Shown here piece after piece: positions 9,401 to 17,629 of a stretch of 43,181 nucleotides of DNA. The stretch's first letter is position 1. Each line of letters opens with the position of its first letter. Source of the DNA: Hyphomicrobiales bacterium. Its GTDB lineage: Bacteria; Pseudomonadota; Alphaproteobacteria; Rhizobiales; Beijerinckiaceae. The stretch is taken from assembly GCA_028290705.1 (NCBI GenBank), contig JAQGJH010000146.1, positions 1 to 43,181 on the forward strand, given 5' to 3'. The translations under genes and the position numbers were made by a program. The notes beneath the pieces are model-generated. The model made no database searches. It was not told the origin of the DNA and worked only from the letters and a program-made list of their open reading frames with translations.

Positions 9401-9778
9401 TCGGTGCGGGACGCCGACAAGCCGCGCGTGCTCGACACGATGAAACTCTTGTCCGGACTCGGCTTCAAGATTTTGGCGACGGGCGGCACGCAGAGGTTTT
9501 TGGAAGCCTCGGGCGTGCCGGCGGTCAAGATCAACAAGTTCTCGGAGGGACGGCCGCACGTGGTCGACGCGATCAAGAACGGCGGCGTTCAGCTGGTTTT
9601 CAACACCACCGAGGGCGCCCAGGCCCTGGCGGATTCCCGCTCTCTCCGTCGTTCGGCCCTCTTGCATAAGGTGCCCTACTACACCACTCTAGCGGGAGCG
9701 ATTGCAGCGTCGCAGGGAATCAAGGCCTACAAGGGCGGAGATCTCGAAGTGAGAGCGCTGCAGGACTATTTCACCTGA
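6455..9778 (+). CDS. carB: Carbamoyl-phosphate synthase large subunit
   Basis: Full-length 1107-aa synthetase subunit that makes carbamoyl phosphate from bicarbonate, ATP and ammonia supplied by CarA, feeding arginine and pyrimidine synthesis. It shows the internal duplication of the family: two ATP-grasp halves that begin [11 protein letters not shown] and [12 protein letters not shown], with matching [10 protein letters not shown] and [10 protein letters not shown], and [10 protein letters not shown] and [10 protein letters not shown]. An MGS-like allosteric domain forms the last ~150 residues (after [11 protein letters not shown]). The ATG at 6455 gives the usual start MPKRTDIS; an in-frame ATG at 6404 lies in the terminator T-run. 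carA is not adjacent but about 29 kb away on the other strand. The 226-bp leader is structured. Confidence 0.98.
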   Translation: MPKRTDISTILIIGAGPIVIGQACEFDYSGTQACKALREEGYRIVLVNSNPATIMTDPDMADRTYVEPITPEIVTKIIEKERYAVPGGFALLPTMGGQTALNCALSLKKMGTLEKFDVEMIGATAEAIDKAEDRELFRDAMTKIGLDTPRSHQIKTLSQALGILDDIGLPAIIRPSFTMGGTGGGIAYNKAEFIEIIERGIDASPTSEVLVEESVLGWKEYEMEVVRDKADNCIIICSIENIDPMGVHTGDSITVAPALTLTDKEYQIMRDASLAVLREIGVETGGSNVQFAVNPENGRMIVIEMNPRVSRSSALASKATGFPIAKVAAKLAVGYTLDEIANDITGGATPASFEPTIDYVVTKIPRFAFEKFPGAEPLLTTAMKSVGEAMAIGRTFAESLQKAYRSLETGMSGVDEMEIEGLGNGDDRNAVRAALGTPTPDRLLVVAQALRLGVPEDEIYEACKIDRWFIRQLQQIVDLENKVRKHGLPKDAVNLRMLKAAGFSDMRLGSLSGRSEAEVRKLRHDLDVRPVYKRIDTCAAEFASPTAYMYSTYETPFGGAPVCEAQPTTRDKIVILGGGPNRIGQGIEFDYCCCHACFALADAGYETIMVNCNPETVSTDYDTSDRLYFEPLTSEDVLEILDVEKRAGTLKGVIVQFGGQTPLKLAHALEEAGIPILGTSVDSIDLAEDRDRFKRLLDKLGLKQPKNGIAYSVEQSRLIAAELGLPLVVRPSYVLGGRAMAIIHDQATFDDYLLGTLPGLVPADVKARYPNDKTGQINTVLGKNPLLFDRYLSDAVEVDVDCLCDGKDAFVAGIMEHIEEAGIHSGDSACSLPPRSLSPEVIKTIEEQTRKLALALNVGGLMNVQYALKDGELYVLEVNPRASRTVPFVAKVVGQPIAKIASRIMAGESLASFNLKSGGFDHVGVKEAVFPFARFPGVDTVLGPEMRSTGEVIGLDRSFEVAFAKSQLGGGTKVPTEGTVFVSVRDADKPRVLDTMKLLSGLGFKILATGGTQRFLEASGVPAVKINKFSEGRPHVVDAIKNGGVQLVFNTTEGAQALADSRSLRRSALLHKVPYYTTLAGAIAASQGIKAYKGGDLEVRALQDYFT

Positions 9779-9956
9779 CGACGGACGGGCCTACGCCCTC
9801 TGCGCGTTTTTGATTGGTTGGCCAGAAAGGCCATCCGATCCCTGACATCTTCGTGGTTCGTAGGGTTTTCACCCTGCGGCCCGAGGTTCTTTTTGGCCGA
9901 CGGCCTGTCTGGCGGCCGCGCCGCCGGTTGGCGATGAATTCGGAAAGAGACGTGAT

Positions 9957-10430
9957 ATGGACAAGATCCCGATGACCGCCCCTGGATATGCGGCGCTCGA
10001 AGTGGAATTGAAGCGCCGCCAGCAGGAAGAGCGCCCGCGCATCATCGCAGCCATTTCCGAGGCGCGCTCCCATGGCGATCTTTCCGAGAACGCCGAGTAT
10101 CATGCGGCCAAAGAGGCGCAGTCCCTCAACGAAGGCCGGATCGCCGAGCTCGAGGACAAGCTGTCGCGCGCCGAGGTCATCGACGTGTCCAAGCTCTCGG
10201 GCAATACGGTCAAGTTCGGCGCTACGGTCACGCTGACCGACGAGGACACCGAGGAAGAGAAGGTCTACCAGATCGTCGGCGAGAGCGAGGCCGACGTGAA
10301 GGATGGCCGCGTGTCGATCACGTCGCCGATCGCCCGTGCGCTGATCAGCAAGAAGGTCGGCGATACCGTCGAGGTCAACACGCCCGGCGGCGGCAAGAGC
10401 TACGAAATCCTCAAGATCGTCTTCAAGTAG
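9957..10430 (+). CDS. greA: Transcription elongation factor GreA
   Basis: A 157-aa secondary-channel factor that stimulates RNA polymerase to cleave backtracked transcripts. The N-terminal coiled coil (about residues 12-75) carries the catalytic acidic tip in [14 protein letters not shown], and the C-terminal FKBP-like domain includes [10 protein letters not shown] and the closing [12 protein letters not shown]. The length is standard for GreA. It lies 178 bp downstream of carB on the same strand. The gap holds a small GGCC hairpin near 9821-9835 but no clear terminator, so readthrough or an own promoter are both possible. Confidence 0.97.
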   Translation: MDKIPMTAPGYAALEVELKRRQQEERPRIIAAISEARSHGDLSENAEYHAAKEAQSLNEGRIAELEDKLSRAEVIDVSKLSGNTVKFGATVTLTDEDTEEEKVYQIVGESEADVKDGRVSITSPIARALISKKVGDTVEVNTPGGGKSYEILKIVFK

Positions 10431-10523
10431 GGTTTCCGGACGCCTCGGCCGCGCTCAGGCTTCGGCGAAATGAACTCCCGTGCGGTCTGCGGCGTTAAAG
10501 CTGCACACTGGCGGGAGATTTTC

Positions 10524-11015
10524 ATGCGCATGTTCTCGAAGATCATCGGAAATGGCAGCGCCGCGCTGCTGGCGGCGCTTGGCCTGATGGCGGCGGTGCC
10601 GGCCGCGGCCCAGGGGCAGGTTTTCAGCTCGGTCACGGTCGATACGTCGCCGCTGGCCGAGGCGGGGCGTCCGATCCACGCGCAGATCGTTCGCGCCGCG
10701 GTGTCGCCCGAAGTCAGCAAGGCTTTCGCCGATCGGATCAATCCGGGCGATCCGCGAGCGCCCCGACTGGTGATCCGCATCACTTCGGTGACCTTGCCGC
10801 TGGTGACCGGCAGTTCGCATTTTACCGACAATGACTTCATGCAGAGTGAAGCCCTTGTGGTGGATGGGCGCGGCCGGATCATCTCGGCCACGCCGCTCCT
10901 GTCGCCCGTGCAGGCCTGGACGGCTTCGCCCAACCTGCCGATCGACGCCGCCGAGTTTCAACGAATGCGGGCGCTGGGCCAGCACGCTGCCTATTGGTTG
11001 AAGCGCAAGGTTTAA
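10524..11015 (+). CDS. Secreted hypothetical protein
   Basis: A 163-residue protein that I do not recognise. An N-terminal signal peptide is clear: MRMFSKIIGN, a hydrophobic Ala/Leu core, then VPAAAQ with likely cleavage after AAA or Q. The mature part (about 135 aa) has no cysteine and no membrane helix, and includes RLVIRITSVTLPLVTGSS and a basic tail KRKV. The ATG at 10524 is chosen because GGGAG lies 7-8 nt upstream and the signal peptide follows directly; an ATG at 10470 would bury it. Probably periplasmic. It sits between greA and an ELM1-like gene; nothing in the context fixes its job. Confidence 0.68.
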   Translation: MRMFSKIIGNGSAALLAALGLMAAVPAAAQGQVFSSVTVDTSPLAEAGRPIHAQIVRAAVSPEVSKAFADRINPGDPRAPRLVIRITSVTLPLVTGSSHFTDNDFMQSEALVVDGRGRIISATPLLSPVQAWTASPNLPIDAAEFQRMRALGQHAAYWLKRKV

Positions 11016-11064
11016 CGCTTCGCATCAGGTTGGCGCGCGGCGGCGACCGGGCTAAACAGGCGTC

Positions 11065-12087
11065 ATGACTGACGATGAAACGGATGCGGCCTTGCCCGCG
11101 GGAACGCGCGCCTGGGTGCTCGGCTCCGGCAAGATAGGGCATGAAGTCAATTGCCTCGGCGTGGCGCGCGAACTCGGCTTGAACCCGGAGATCCGCGAAG
11201 TCCGGCCGAGGCTGCTTTTCCAGGGACTGGCGCCCTACGGGCCGGTCGACCCGCGAGACAGGCTGGGCCGGGCCGGCGGCGCTTTGGCCGCTCCTCTTCC
11301 CGATCTCGTCTTCGCGTCCGGCCGCACCACCGTGCCCTATCTCCGGCACATCAGGCGGGCCGGCCGCGGCCGCATCTTCACGGTTTTTCTCCAGGACCCC
11401 CGAGCCGGACTGGGTGTCGCGGATCTCATCTGGGTGCCCGAGCACGATCGCCTGCGCGGCGACAACGTCATGGTGACGCTCACCTCTCCCCACCCGATGC
11501 GACCGGGCGTGCTGAACGCGGCGCGGGCCGACATCGACCCGCGCCTCGCTGGATTGCCGGAGCCGCGCGTCGCCATGGTGCTCGGCGGTCATAGCGGCAG
11601 CCACCGCTTCGAGGCCGCCGACGTGACGGCGCTGTGCCTGATCGCGCGCGATATTCTGGAAGCTGGGCAGGGGCTGATGATCACGCCGTCCCGCCGGACG
11701 CCGCCGGAAGTCACCGTGGCCTTGCGTGAGGCCATCGAGGCGAGCGGGCGGGCAGCGCAGGCCTTCCTGTGGAGCGGCGCCGGAGACAATCCCTACACAC
11801 AGATTCTTGCGCTTGCTTCGGCCATCGTCGTCACGGGAGACAGCGTCAACATGGTCGGGGAGGCGGCGTCCACGGGCGCGCCGGTGCACATCTACGAGCC
11901 GACCGGCGGACACGCCAAGATGACGGGATTTCTCGACAACCTCGTCGCCACCGGCGCGGCGCGACGCCTCGATGCCGCGCGTCAGCCCGGCTGGAGCCGG
12001 CAGAGCTGGACCTATGCGCCGGTCGATGCGACGCAATCCATCGCGCGCGAGGTCGTGCGGCGTTTCCGCCTGTTCAGACAAAGCTGA
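11065..12087 (+). CDS. ELM1-like (DUF1022) protein
   Basis: A 340-residue protein of the mitochondrial-fission ELM1-like family, found widely in Alphaproteobacteria and plants. It has a GT-B glycosyltransferase-like shape by sequence pattern: an N-terminal AWVLGSGKIGHEVN motif (16-29), a middle RVAMVLGGHSGSHRF (about 167-181), and a C-terminal VVTGDSVNMVGEAASTGAPV that resembles a nucleotide-sugar binding loop. Plant ELM1 recruits dynamin to mitochondria; the bacterial role is not established, and an envelope-polysaccharide role is only a suggestion. It ends 10 bp before the convergent oxygenase gene. Confidence 0.8.
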   Translation: MTDDETDAALPAGTRAWVLGSGKIGHEVNCLGVARELGLNPEIREVRPRLLFQGLAPYGPVDPRDRLGRAGGALAAPLPDLVFASGRTTVPYLRHIRRAGRGRIFTVFLQDPRAGLGVADLIWVPEHDRLRGDNVMVTLTSPHPMRPGVLNAARADIDPRLAGLPEPRVAMVLGGHSGSHRFEAADVTALCLIARDILEAGQGLMITPSRRTPPEVTVALREAIEASGRAAQAFLWSGAGDNPYTQILALASAIVVTGDSVNMVGEAASTGAPVHIYEPTGGHAKMTGFLDNLVATGAARRLDAARQPGWSRQSWTYAPVDATQSIAREVVRRFRLFRQS

Positions 12088-12097
12088 GCGCGGGCGA

Positions 12098-12772
12098 TCA
12101 GACCCGGACGGTCTGGTCCGGAAACGACAATTGCTCACGCGCGCGCCAATCCTGCGTGACGTAATTCAGGATCACAGATTTGCGCAGTCCGGTGATCTTC
12201 CGTTTCACGAAGCCGTGCCAGGTCTTGTCGGACGGCACGAAGATCATGGCGGTGTTGCGCGTGAAGGGCGAGCGGCCCCAATGCTCGGTGGCGGATCTGT
12301 AAATATCGGTGCCGAGCGTCTCCTGCTCGTCGCTCTCCGGCAGATAAATCAGGCAGGTGAACTTCTTGACGCCGAGATCGGTGTGCGGCTCGAGCCAGAA
12401 GCCGTCGGTGTCGACCGCATATTCCAGGCGCAGATATGTGTCGTCGATCGGCGCGCCGAACGCCGACTGGATGGCGGACGCGACTTCACGCGATTGCAGA
12501 GCTTCGGCAACCGGGCGCATGACCGGAAAACGCGCCATGGCGTCGACGTCGAAATAGGATCGCTGGTCGTTGTGCAATTCGCGCTTGCCCGAGACGCCGT
12601 CGAGCGCCGGCGGCGCGAAAGGCAGGCTCGTCAATTCCTCGGCGACCGAGGCGGGCAGCACGTCCTTGATCAGGAAGTGACGGTAGGGCTCGTCGAAAGC
12701 AGTGCGGTTTTCGATGCTCGCGAGGAAAGTGCGGGCAATGTCGGCGGCGGTGACCGAATGCGTATCCTGCAT
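12098..12772 (-). CDS. 2-oxoglutarate/Fe(II)-dependent oxygenase, substrate unknown
   Basis: A 224-residue protein with the double-stranded beta-helix iron site. The facial triad is His130 and Asp132 in EPHTDLG and His186 in TWHGF, with Arg197 (GLRKSVI) as the probable 2-oxoglutarate anchor. LRLEYAVDTDGFWLEPHTD followed by LIYLP is typical of prolyl-hydroxylase-like enzymes. The substrate could be a protein or small molecule. The start at 12772 (MQDTHSV) is tentative: the ribosome-binding site is weak, and in-frame ATGs at 12805 and 12889 would add a Cys- and Arg-rich leader without family features. Divergent from trxB, 299 bp apart. Confidence 0.8.
   Translation of the reverse strand: MQDTHSVTAADIARTFLASIENRTAFDEPYRHFLIKDVLPASVAEELTSLPFAPPALDGVSGKRELHNDQRSYFDVDAMARFPVMRPVAEALQSREVASAIQSAFGAPIDDTYLRLEYAVDTDGFWLEPHTDLGVKKFTCLIYLPESDEQETLGTDIYRSATEHWGRSPFTRNTAMIFVPSDKTWHGFVKRKITGLRKSVILNYVTQDWRAREQLSFPDQTVRV
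12099..12121. terminator. Overlapping inverted repeats at a convergent gene end
   Basis: CAGACC (12099-12104) pairs with GGTCTG (12110-12115), and alternatively CCGGAC (12104-12109) pairs with GTCCGG (12116-12121). They lie where the ELM1-like gene and the oxygenase gene converge, partly inside the last codons of the latter. There is no U-tract, so a terminator role is weakly supported. Confidence 0.3.
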
Positions 12773-13071
12773 GATTTCTAGCCTTATCCGGGCGGGCGGG
12801 AGCATCGCGCCCTGCCGCGCCAGCACGCCCCCGCACAACACGCAGCGGAAGGCCTTCAAAACGCGCCGCCACACTAGTGCGCAGGCCATGGGCGGGCAAG
12901 CGCTTCTTCCCCGTCGGCGCAGTCTGGAAAGTCTCCATCAACGGCCAAATGGCCGCAGCGGAGGCAGCTCGGCAGTCGCGCCTTGCGAAGGAGCGGTGGC
13001 GTTCTTATACCTTGGTCTCCTGAAAACGCGCGGGTTCTGCGCACCGGCGCATGCGATCAGCAGAGACACAC

Positions 13072-14049
13072 ATGACAGAGACCGCCACTGCCCCTCAACA
13101 CGCGCGCATGATCATCGTGGGCTCGGGGCCGGCCGGCTATACGGCGGCCATCTACGCTGCGCGCGCCATGCTCGAGCCGATGATGATCTCGGGCTTCGAG
13201 CCGGGCGGCCAGCTCATGATCACCACCGACGTCGAGAACTACCCGGGCTTCGCCGATCCGATTCAGGGGCCGTGGCTGATGGAGCAGATGAAGGCTCAGG
13301 CGGAGCACGTCGGCACGAAGATGGTGTCCGACCACATCGTCAAGGTCGAGCTCGGGCGGCGGCCGTTCCTGCTGATCGGCGACAGCGGTGTGCACTACAC
13401 CTGCGACACGCTGGTGATCGCGACGGGCGCCAAGGCCAAGTGGCTGGAAATGCCTTCCGAGGAAGCGTTCAAGGGATATGGCGTCTCTGCCTGCGCGACC
13501 TGCGACGGATTTTTCTATCGTGGCAAGGACGTCATCGTCGTGGGCGGCGGCAATTCGGCCGTCGAGGAGGCGCTGTATCTGGCGCAGATCGCCTCGAAGG
13601 TGACGGTCGTGCATCGGCGCGACAGCTTCAAGGCCGAGCGCATCCTGCAGGAGCGGCTGTTCAAGCATCCGAAGGTGGAAGTCCTGTGGGACAGCGCCAT
13701 CGAGGAAATCTGCGGCGACCAGAACCCGCCGGGCGTCACGCATGTGAAACTCAAGAACGTCAAGACGCAGGCGATCACCGAACGCAAGGTCGACGGCGTG
13801 TTCGTGGCGATCGGCCACAAGCCCGCTTCCGACTTGTTCGTCGGGCAGGTGGAGGTGAAGCCCAACGGCTACATCCAGACCGCGCCCGACTCGACCGCGA
13901 CCAACATTGCCGGCGTCTATGCGGCCGGCGACGTCACCGACGACATCTACCGCCAGGCCGTCACGGCCGCCGGCATGGGCTGCATGGCGGCGCTCGAAGC
14001 CGAACGCTGGCTCGCCGCGCAGGACAGCATGCGGGAAGCCGCGGAGTAA
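13072..14049 (+). CDS. trxB: Thioredoxin reductase
   Basis: A 325-aa NADPH- and FAD-dependent reductase that keeps thioredoxin reduced in the cytosol. The FAD site is IIVGSGPAGYTAA (14-26), the redox pair is in ACATCDGF (Cys141, Cys144), the NADPH site is VVGGGNSAVEEA, and the closing AGDVTDDIYRQAVTAAGMG completes FAD binding. The length and Cys spacing are those of the low-molecular-weight bacterial type. The start is uncertain: the ATG at 13072 gives the family-like N-terminus, an ATG at 13051 adds seven residues, and neither has a strong ribosome-binding site. A LysR gene follows 36 bp later on the same strand. Confidence 0.97.
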   Translation: MTETATAPQHARMIIVGSGPAGYTAAIYAARAMLEPMMISGFEPGGQLMITTDVENYPGFADPIQGPWLMEQMKAQAEHVGTKMVSDHIVKVELGRRPFLLIGDSGVHYTCDTLVIATGAKAKWLEMPSEEAFKGYGVSACATCDGFFYRGKDVIVVGGGNSAVEEALYLAQIASKVTVVHRRDSFKAERILQERLFKHPKVEVLWDSAIEEICGDQNPPGVTHVKLKNVKTQAITERKVDGVFVAIGHKPASDLFVGQVEVKPNGYIQTAPDSTATNIAGVYAAGDVTDDIYRQAVTAAGMGCMAALEAERWLAAQDSMREAAE

Positions 14050-14085
14050 TCACCACGAGGCTCGTGCGGCCTTCAAGGAGCTGAC

Positions 14086-14976
14086 GTGGACTGGGACAAG
14101 CTGCGGATCTTTCATGCGGCCGCCGATGCGGGCTCGTTCACCCATGCGGGCGAGGCGCTTGGGCTCAGCCAATCGGCCGTCAGCCGCCAGGTGAGTGCGC
14201 TGGAACACGATCTGCAAGTCCCGCTGTTTCATCGACATGCGCGTGGGCTCATTCTCACCGAGCAGGGCGAGGTGCTGTTTCGCACCGTTCAGGACGTGCA
14301 GCAGAAGCTCGATGCGGCGCGGATGCGGCTTTCGGACAATCGTGAACGTCCGCACGGCGAGTTGCGCATCACAACGACGATCGGGGTCGGCACCGACTGG
14401 CTGACGCCGCGCCTCGGAGAGTTTCTCGAACTCTATCCCGACATCGAGTTGAAGCTCATCCTCAGCGACGAGGAACTCGACATCAGCATGCGCGAGGCGG
14501 ATGTTGCCATTCGCGTGAGAGAACCGGTGCAACCCGACCTCATCCGGCGTCGGCTGTTCACCATGCATTTCCACGCCTATGCATCGCCGGCCTATCTCAA
14601 GCGCTATGGCCAGCCCCGCACGCTCGACGATCTCGACCGGCACCGCATCCTGACCTATGGCGCGTCCAACGCGCATTACCTGACCAACATCAACTCGCTG
14701 CAATATTCGGGTCGCGCCTCGAAGACGCCACGGCCGTCGACGCTGACGTGCAACAACATTCCTGCTTTGCGACGCGCGGTCGAGGCCGGCGCGGGCATTG
14801 CCGTGCTGCCGGATTATCTCGTGGGCGCCGATACGACGCTGGTGCGCATCCTGCCGCAATCCGACATGCCGGAACTCGACTGTTATCTCGTGTATCCCGA
14901 GGAGCTGAAGAACGTCGCGCGCATCCAGGTGTTTCGCGACTTTCTCGTGCGCAACGCCCAGCGCTGGGATTACTAG
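14086..14976 (+). CDS. LysR-family regulator, LsrB/VtlR-like
   Basis: A 296-residue LysR-type regulator. The N-terminal winged helix-turn-helix is plain: KLRIFHAAADAGSFTHAGEA then LGLSQSAVSRQVSALE (residues 5-40), followed by a linker helix and a two-lobed effector domain from about residue 92. In rhizobia the LysR gene beside trxB is lsrB (vtlR in Brucella), a redox-linked regulator of envelope, symbiosis and small-RNA genes; I infer orthology from this context and the N-terminus. Cysteines are at 222 and 266 only; there is none near position 5 or in the 140s, where the Sinorhizobium protein is reported to have redox cysteines. It ends 21 bp from the convergent msrP. Confidence 0.9.
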   Translation: MDWDKLRIFHAAADAGSFTHAGEALGLSQSAVSRQVSALEHDLQVPLFHRHARGLILTEQGEVLFRTVQDVQQKLDAARMRLSDNRERPHGELRITTTIGVGTDWLTPRLGEFLELYPDIELKLILSDEELDISMREADVAIRVREPVQPDLIRRRLFTMHFHAYASPAYLKRYGQPRTLDDLDRHRILTYGASNAHYLTNINSLQYSGRASKTPRPSTLTCNNIPALRRAVEAGAGIAVLPDYLVGADTTLVRILPQSDMPELDCYLVYPEELKNVARIQVFRDFLVRNAQRWDY

Positions 14977-14997
14977 CGCCGGGCTCGCGACAGGGCG

Positions 14998-15960
14998 TCA
15001 GAAGAAGATCTTCTGGCCCTGCATGTCCTTGTAGATGTCGGCCACGTAGTCGCCATAGCCGTTGTAGAGCAGCGTCGGCACGCGGTTGCCCGTTCCCAGC
15101 ACTTCCTCGGTCGCCTGCGACCATCGCGGGTGCGCGACGTCGGGATTTACGTTCGCCCAGAAGCCGTATTCCGCCGATTGCAGCGACTGCCAGAAGTTCT
15201 TCGGCTGCGCCTCCACGAAGGAGATCCTGGTGATCGACTTGACGGATTTGAAGCCGTATTTCCATGGCACATGCAGGCGGATCGGCGCTCCGAACTGCTT
15301 GGCCAGCGGCTTGCCGTAAGCGCCCGTCACCATGAAGGACAGGTCGTTGGCGGCTTCCGCCATGCTGAGGCCCTCGACGTAGGGCCAGGGATACCAGCTC
15401 TGTTTCTGGGCCGGTCCCATCTTGGGGTCCAGGAAGGTCTCGAAGCGGATGTATTTCGCGGACGACAGCGGCCGCGCGAGATCGACCAGGGCCTTGAGGG
15501 GAAAGCCTGTCCACGGAATGGTCATCGACCAGGCTTCGACGCAGCGCAGACGATAGAGACGTTCTTCGAGCTGCACCTGCTTGAGCAGGTCGTCGATGCC
15601 GATGTCGCGCGGCTGTTCCACGAGCCCGTCGATCTTGATGGTCCAGGGCCTGGTCTTCAGCGTGTCGACGGCGGTGAAGATGCGCTTGTGTCCGCCGAAC
15701 TCGTAGAAATTGTTGTACTCGCTGTTGACCTTTTCGGGAGTCAGGTCGCGGTCGAGCTTGTAGGTTTCGTTGCGGCGCGCCGGGTAGAGACCGGCTGACG
15801 GGTCCTGCGCGGATTGGGCCTGCGCCGGAAGGCCGCTCAGGATCGCGCCTGCGCCAAGCCCGGCCCCCGCCCCGAGAAGGGCCCGCCGGTTGAGGAAGAT
15901 GGCTTCGGGCGTGGCTTCCCGCTCGGGAATTTCCCAGCCCTTGCGCTTGACGTAATGCAT
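14998..15960 (-). CDS. msrP: Protein-methionine-sulfoxide reductase catalytic subunit MsrP
   Basis: A 320-aa molybdopterin enzyme (formerly YedY) that repairs oxidised methionines in periplasmic proteins. A twin-arginine signal is visible (NRRALLGAGAGLGAGA, 24-39) with cleavage near AQA at 46-48. The molybdenum ligand is Cys140 in LRCVEAWSM, and RLHVPWKYGFKS is the conserved C-terminal core. The membrane heme partner MsrQ, often encoded next to it, is not present here; the neighbours are the LysR gene and mtnP. It would depend on molybdenum cofactor, for which moaD and moaE lie about 10 kb away. Confidence 0.95.
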   Translation of the reverse strand: MHYVKRKGWEIPEREATPEAIFLNRRALLGAGAGLGAGAILSGLPAQAQSAQDPSAGLYPARRNETYKLDRDLTPEKVNSEYNNFYEFGGHKRIFTAVDTLKTRPWTIKIDGLVEQPRDIGIDDLLKQVQLEERLYRLRCVEAWSMTIPWTGFPLKALVDLARPLSSAKYIRFETFLDPKMGPAQKQSWYPWPYVEGLSMAEAANDLSFMVTGAYGKPLAKQFGAPIRLHVPWKYGFKSVKSITRISFVEAQPKNFWQSLQSAEYGFWANVNPDVAHPRWSQATEEVLGTGNRVPTLLYNGYGDYVADIYKDMQGQKIFF

Positions 15961-16125
15961 GAAGCCCTCCCGCCGTGTCGAAGCACGCGGGCCGACTATC
16001 GCCCGGCGGCGGCGCGGTGCAAATCACGAGGCGGCGATGACCGGCGCGGCCCGGCAGGTTCATGCAATGCTGCCGCTTGCCAGATGGGCCGCCGCTCTGG
16101 AAACTGCAGGGCGACAGGAGACCAC

Positions 16126-17001
16126 ATGACCAAATCGATCGTCGGCATCATCGGGGGCTCGGGCATCTACGATCTTCCGGGCCTCGAGGACGTGCGCGAG
16201 GAACGTGTCGACACGCCCTGGGGAGACACGTCCGACGTGTTGCGCTCAGGCCGAATCGGCGAAACGCGAGCCGTCTTTCTCCCTCGGCATGGACGCGGGC
16301 ACCGGCTGTCGCCGTCGGGGATCAACTACCGGGCGAACATCGACGCGATGAAACGCCTCGGCGTCACCGACATCGTCTCCGTGTCGGCTTGCGGCTCGTT
16401 CCGGGAGGATCTGCCGCCGGGCACGTTCGTGCTCGTCGATCAGTTCATCGACCGCACCTTCGCGCGCGAGTCGTCTTTCTTCGGCAATGGGTGCGTGGCG
16501 CACGTGTCCATGGCCCATCCGGTCGCGCCGCGCCTGCAGGATCGGATCGCCGCGGCGGGCGCGGAGGCCGGCATCACCTGCGTGCGGGGCGGGACCTATG
16601 TGTGCATGGAAGGACCGCAGTTTTCGTCGCTTGCCGAATCCATGATGTACAAGACCATGGGCTGCGACGTCATCGGCATGACGGCCATGCCGGAAGCCAA
16701 GCTCGCGCGGGAAGCCGAGATCTCCTATGCGACCATCGCGATGGTGACGGATTTCGATTGCTGGCACCCCGACCATGATGCGGTGGACGTGGCCTCGGTG
16801 ATCAAGATCGTGCACGAGAATGCGACGCGCGCTTCCGGGCTGCTGGCGAAGCTGTTGCGCGATTTTCCGGCTGAGCACGAGGCCTGTCCGATCGGGTCGG
16901 ACCGTGCGCTCGACACGGCGCTGATCACCGCGCCGGGCGCACGCGACCCGGCCATGCTGAAGAAGCTCGAAGCCATCATGGCGCGGGTGTCGGCATCATG
17001 A
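16126..17001 (+). CDS. mtnP: S-methyl-5'-thioadenosine phosphorylase
   Basis: A 291-aa enzyme that splits methylthioadenosine, a by-product of polyamine and quorum-signal synthesis, into adenine and methylthioribose-1-phosphate. The family marks are [14 protein letters not shown] (7-20), [20 protein letters not shown], a phosphate-site VSVSACGSF, and the purine-site stretch [15 protein letters not shown], with [14 protein letters not shown] and TDFDCWH towards the C-terminus. AGGAG sits 5 nt before the ATG. The next gene, apt, follows directly and would recycle the released adenine, so the pair forms an adenine-salvage operon. Confidence 0.96.
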   Translation: MTKSIVGIIGGSGIYDLPGLEDVREERVDTPWGDTSDVLRSGRIGETRAVFLPRHGRGHRLSPSGINYRANIDAMKRLGVTDIVSVSACGSFREDLPPGTFVLVDQFIDRTFARESSFFGNGCVAHVSMAHPVAPRLQDRIAAAGAEAGITCVRGGTYVCMEGPQFSSLAESMMYKTMGCDVIGMTAMPEAKLAREAEISYATIAMVTDFDCWHPDHDAVDVASVIKIVHENATRASGLLAKLLRDFPAEHEACPIGSDRALDTALITAPGARDPAMLKKLEAIMARVSAS

Positions 17002-17018
17002 CCAAAGGATCTTCTTCG

Positions 17019-17558
17019 ATGAGTCTTTCCCAGGATCTGCGTGGCTCGATCCGCAGCATTCCAGATTATCCGAAGCCCGGCATCGTGTTTCGCGACATCA
17101 CCACTCTGCTGGGTGATGCACGCGCGTTCCGTCGGGCGATCGACGAACTCGTTCAGCCCTGGGCCGGCACCAAGATCGACAAGGTGGCGGGGATCGAGGC
17201 GCGCGGGTTCATCCTGGGGGGCGCGGTCGCGCATCAATTGTCGGCCGGCTTCGTGCCGTTGCGCAAGAAGGGCAAACTTCCGCACACGACCGTGTCGGTC
17301 GCCTATTCGCTCGAATATGGCGTCGACGAGATGGAGGTGCATTCCGATGCGGTGCAGGCGGGCGAGCGCGTGATCCTGATCGACGACCTGATCGCCACGG
17401 GCGGCACCGCGGAGGCGGCCGTGCGCCTGCTGCAACAGATCGGCGCGGACGTGGTGGCGGCCTGTTTCGTCATCGACCTCCCGGAACTGAAGGGCGCCGA
17501 CAAGATCAAGGCGCTGGGCGTGCCGGTGCGCACGCTGATGGAATTCGAGGGCCATTGA
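17019..17558 (+). CDS. apt: Adenine phosphoribosyltransferase
   Basis: A 179-aa enzyme that joins adenine to PRPP to give AMP. Family marks are [19 protein letters not shown] near the N-terminus, [22 protein letters not shown], and the PRPP loop [17 protein letters not shown]. The ATG at 17019 is preferred because AAAGGA lies upstream; an in-frame ATG at 16998 overlaps the mtnP stop (ATGA) and would add seven residues, so a coupled start is also possible. Together with mtnP it salvages adenine; prs, which makes PRPP, is about 4 kb to the right. Confidence 0.96.
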   Translation: MSLSQDLRGSIRSIPDYPKPGIVFRDITTLLGDARAFRRAIDELVQPWAGTKIDKVAGIEARGFILGGAVAHQLSAGFVPLRKKGKLPHTTVSVAYSLEYGVDEMEVHSDAVQAGERVILIDDLIATGGTAEAAVRLLQQIGADVVAACFVIDLPELKGADKIKALGVPVRTLMEFEGH

Positions 17559-17574
17559 GGGAAGGCGGACGGCA

Positions 17575-17615
17575 CGATGGATTGCCGCGTCGCTTCGCTC
17601 CTCGCAAAGACGGGG
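17575..17615. repeat. Short dispersed palindromic-type repeat (one copy)
   Basis: In the 71-bp gap between the convergent apt and MaoC genes lies a sequence whose reverse complement contains TTTGCGAGGAGCGAAGCG followed by GGCAATCCATC. Translated on the minus strand it reads CEERSDAAIH, a phrase I know from a repeat scattered through many alphaproteobacterial genomes. Only one copy is in this window. The assignment is from memory of the motif, not from a search. Confidence 0.5.
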
Positions 17616-17629
17616 CGCGCGGTCGATCC

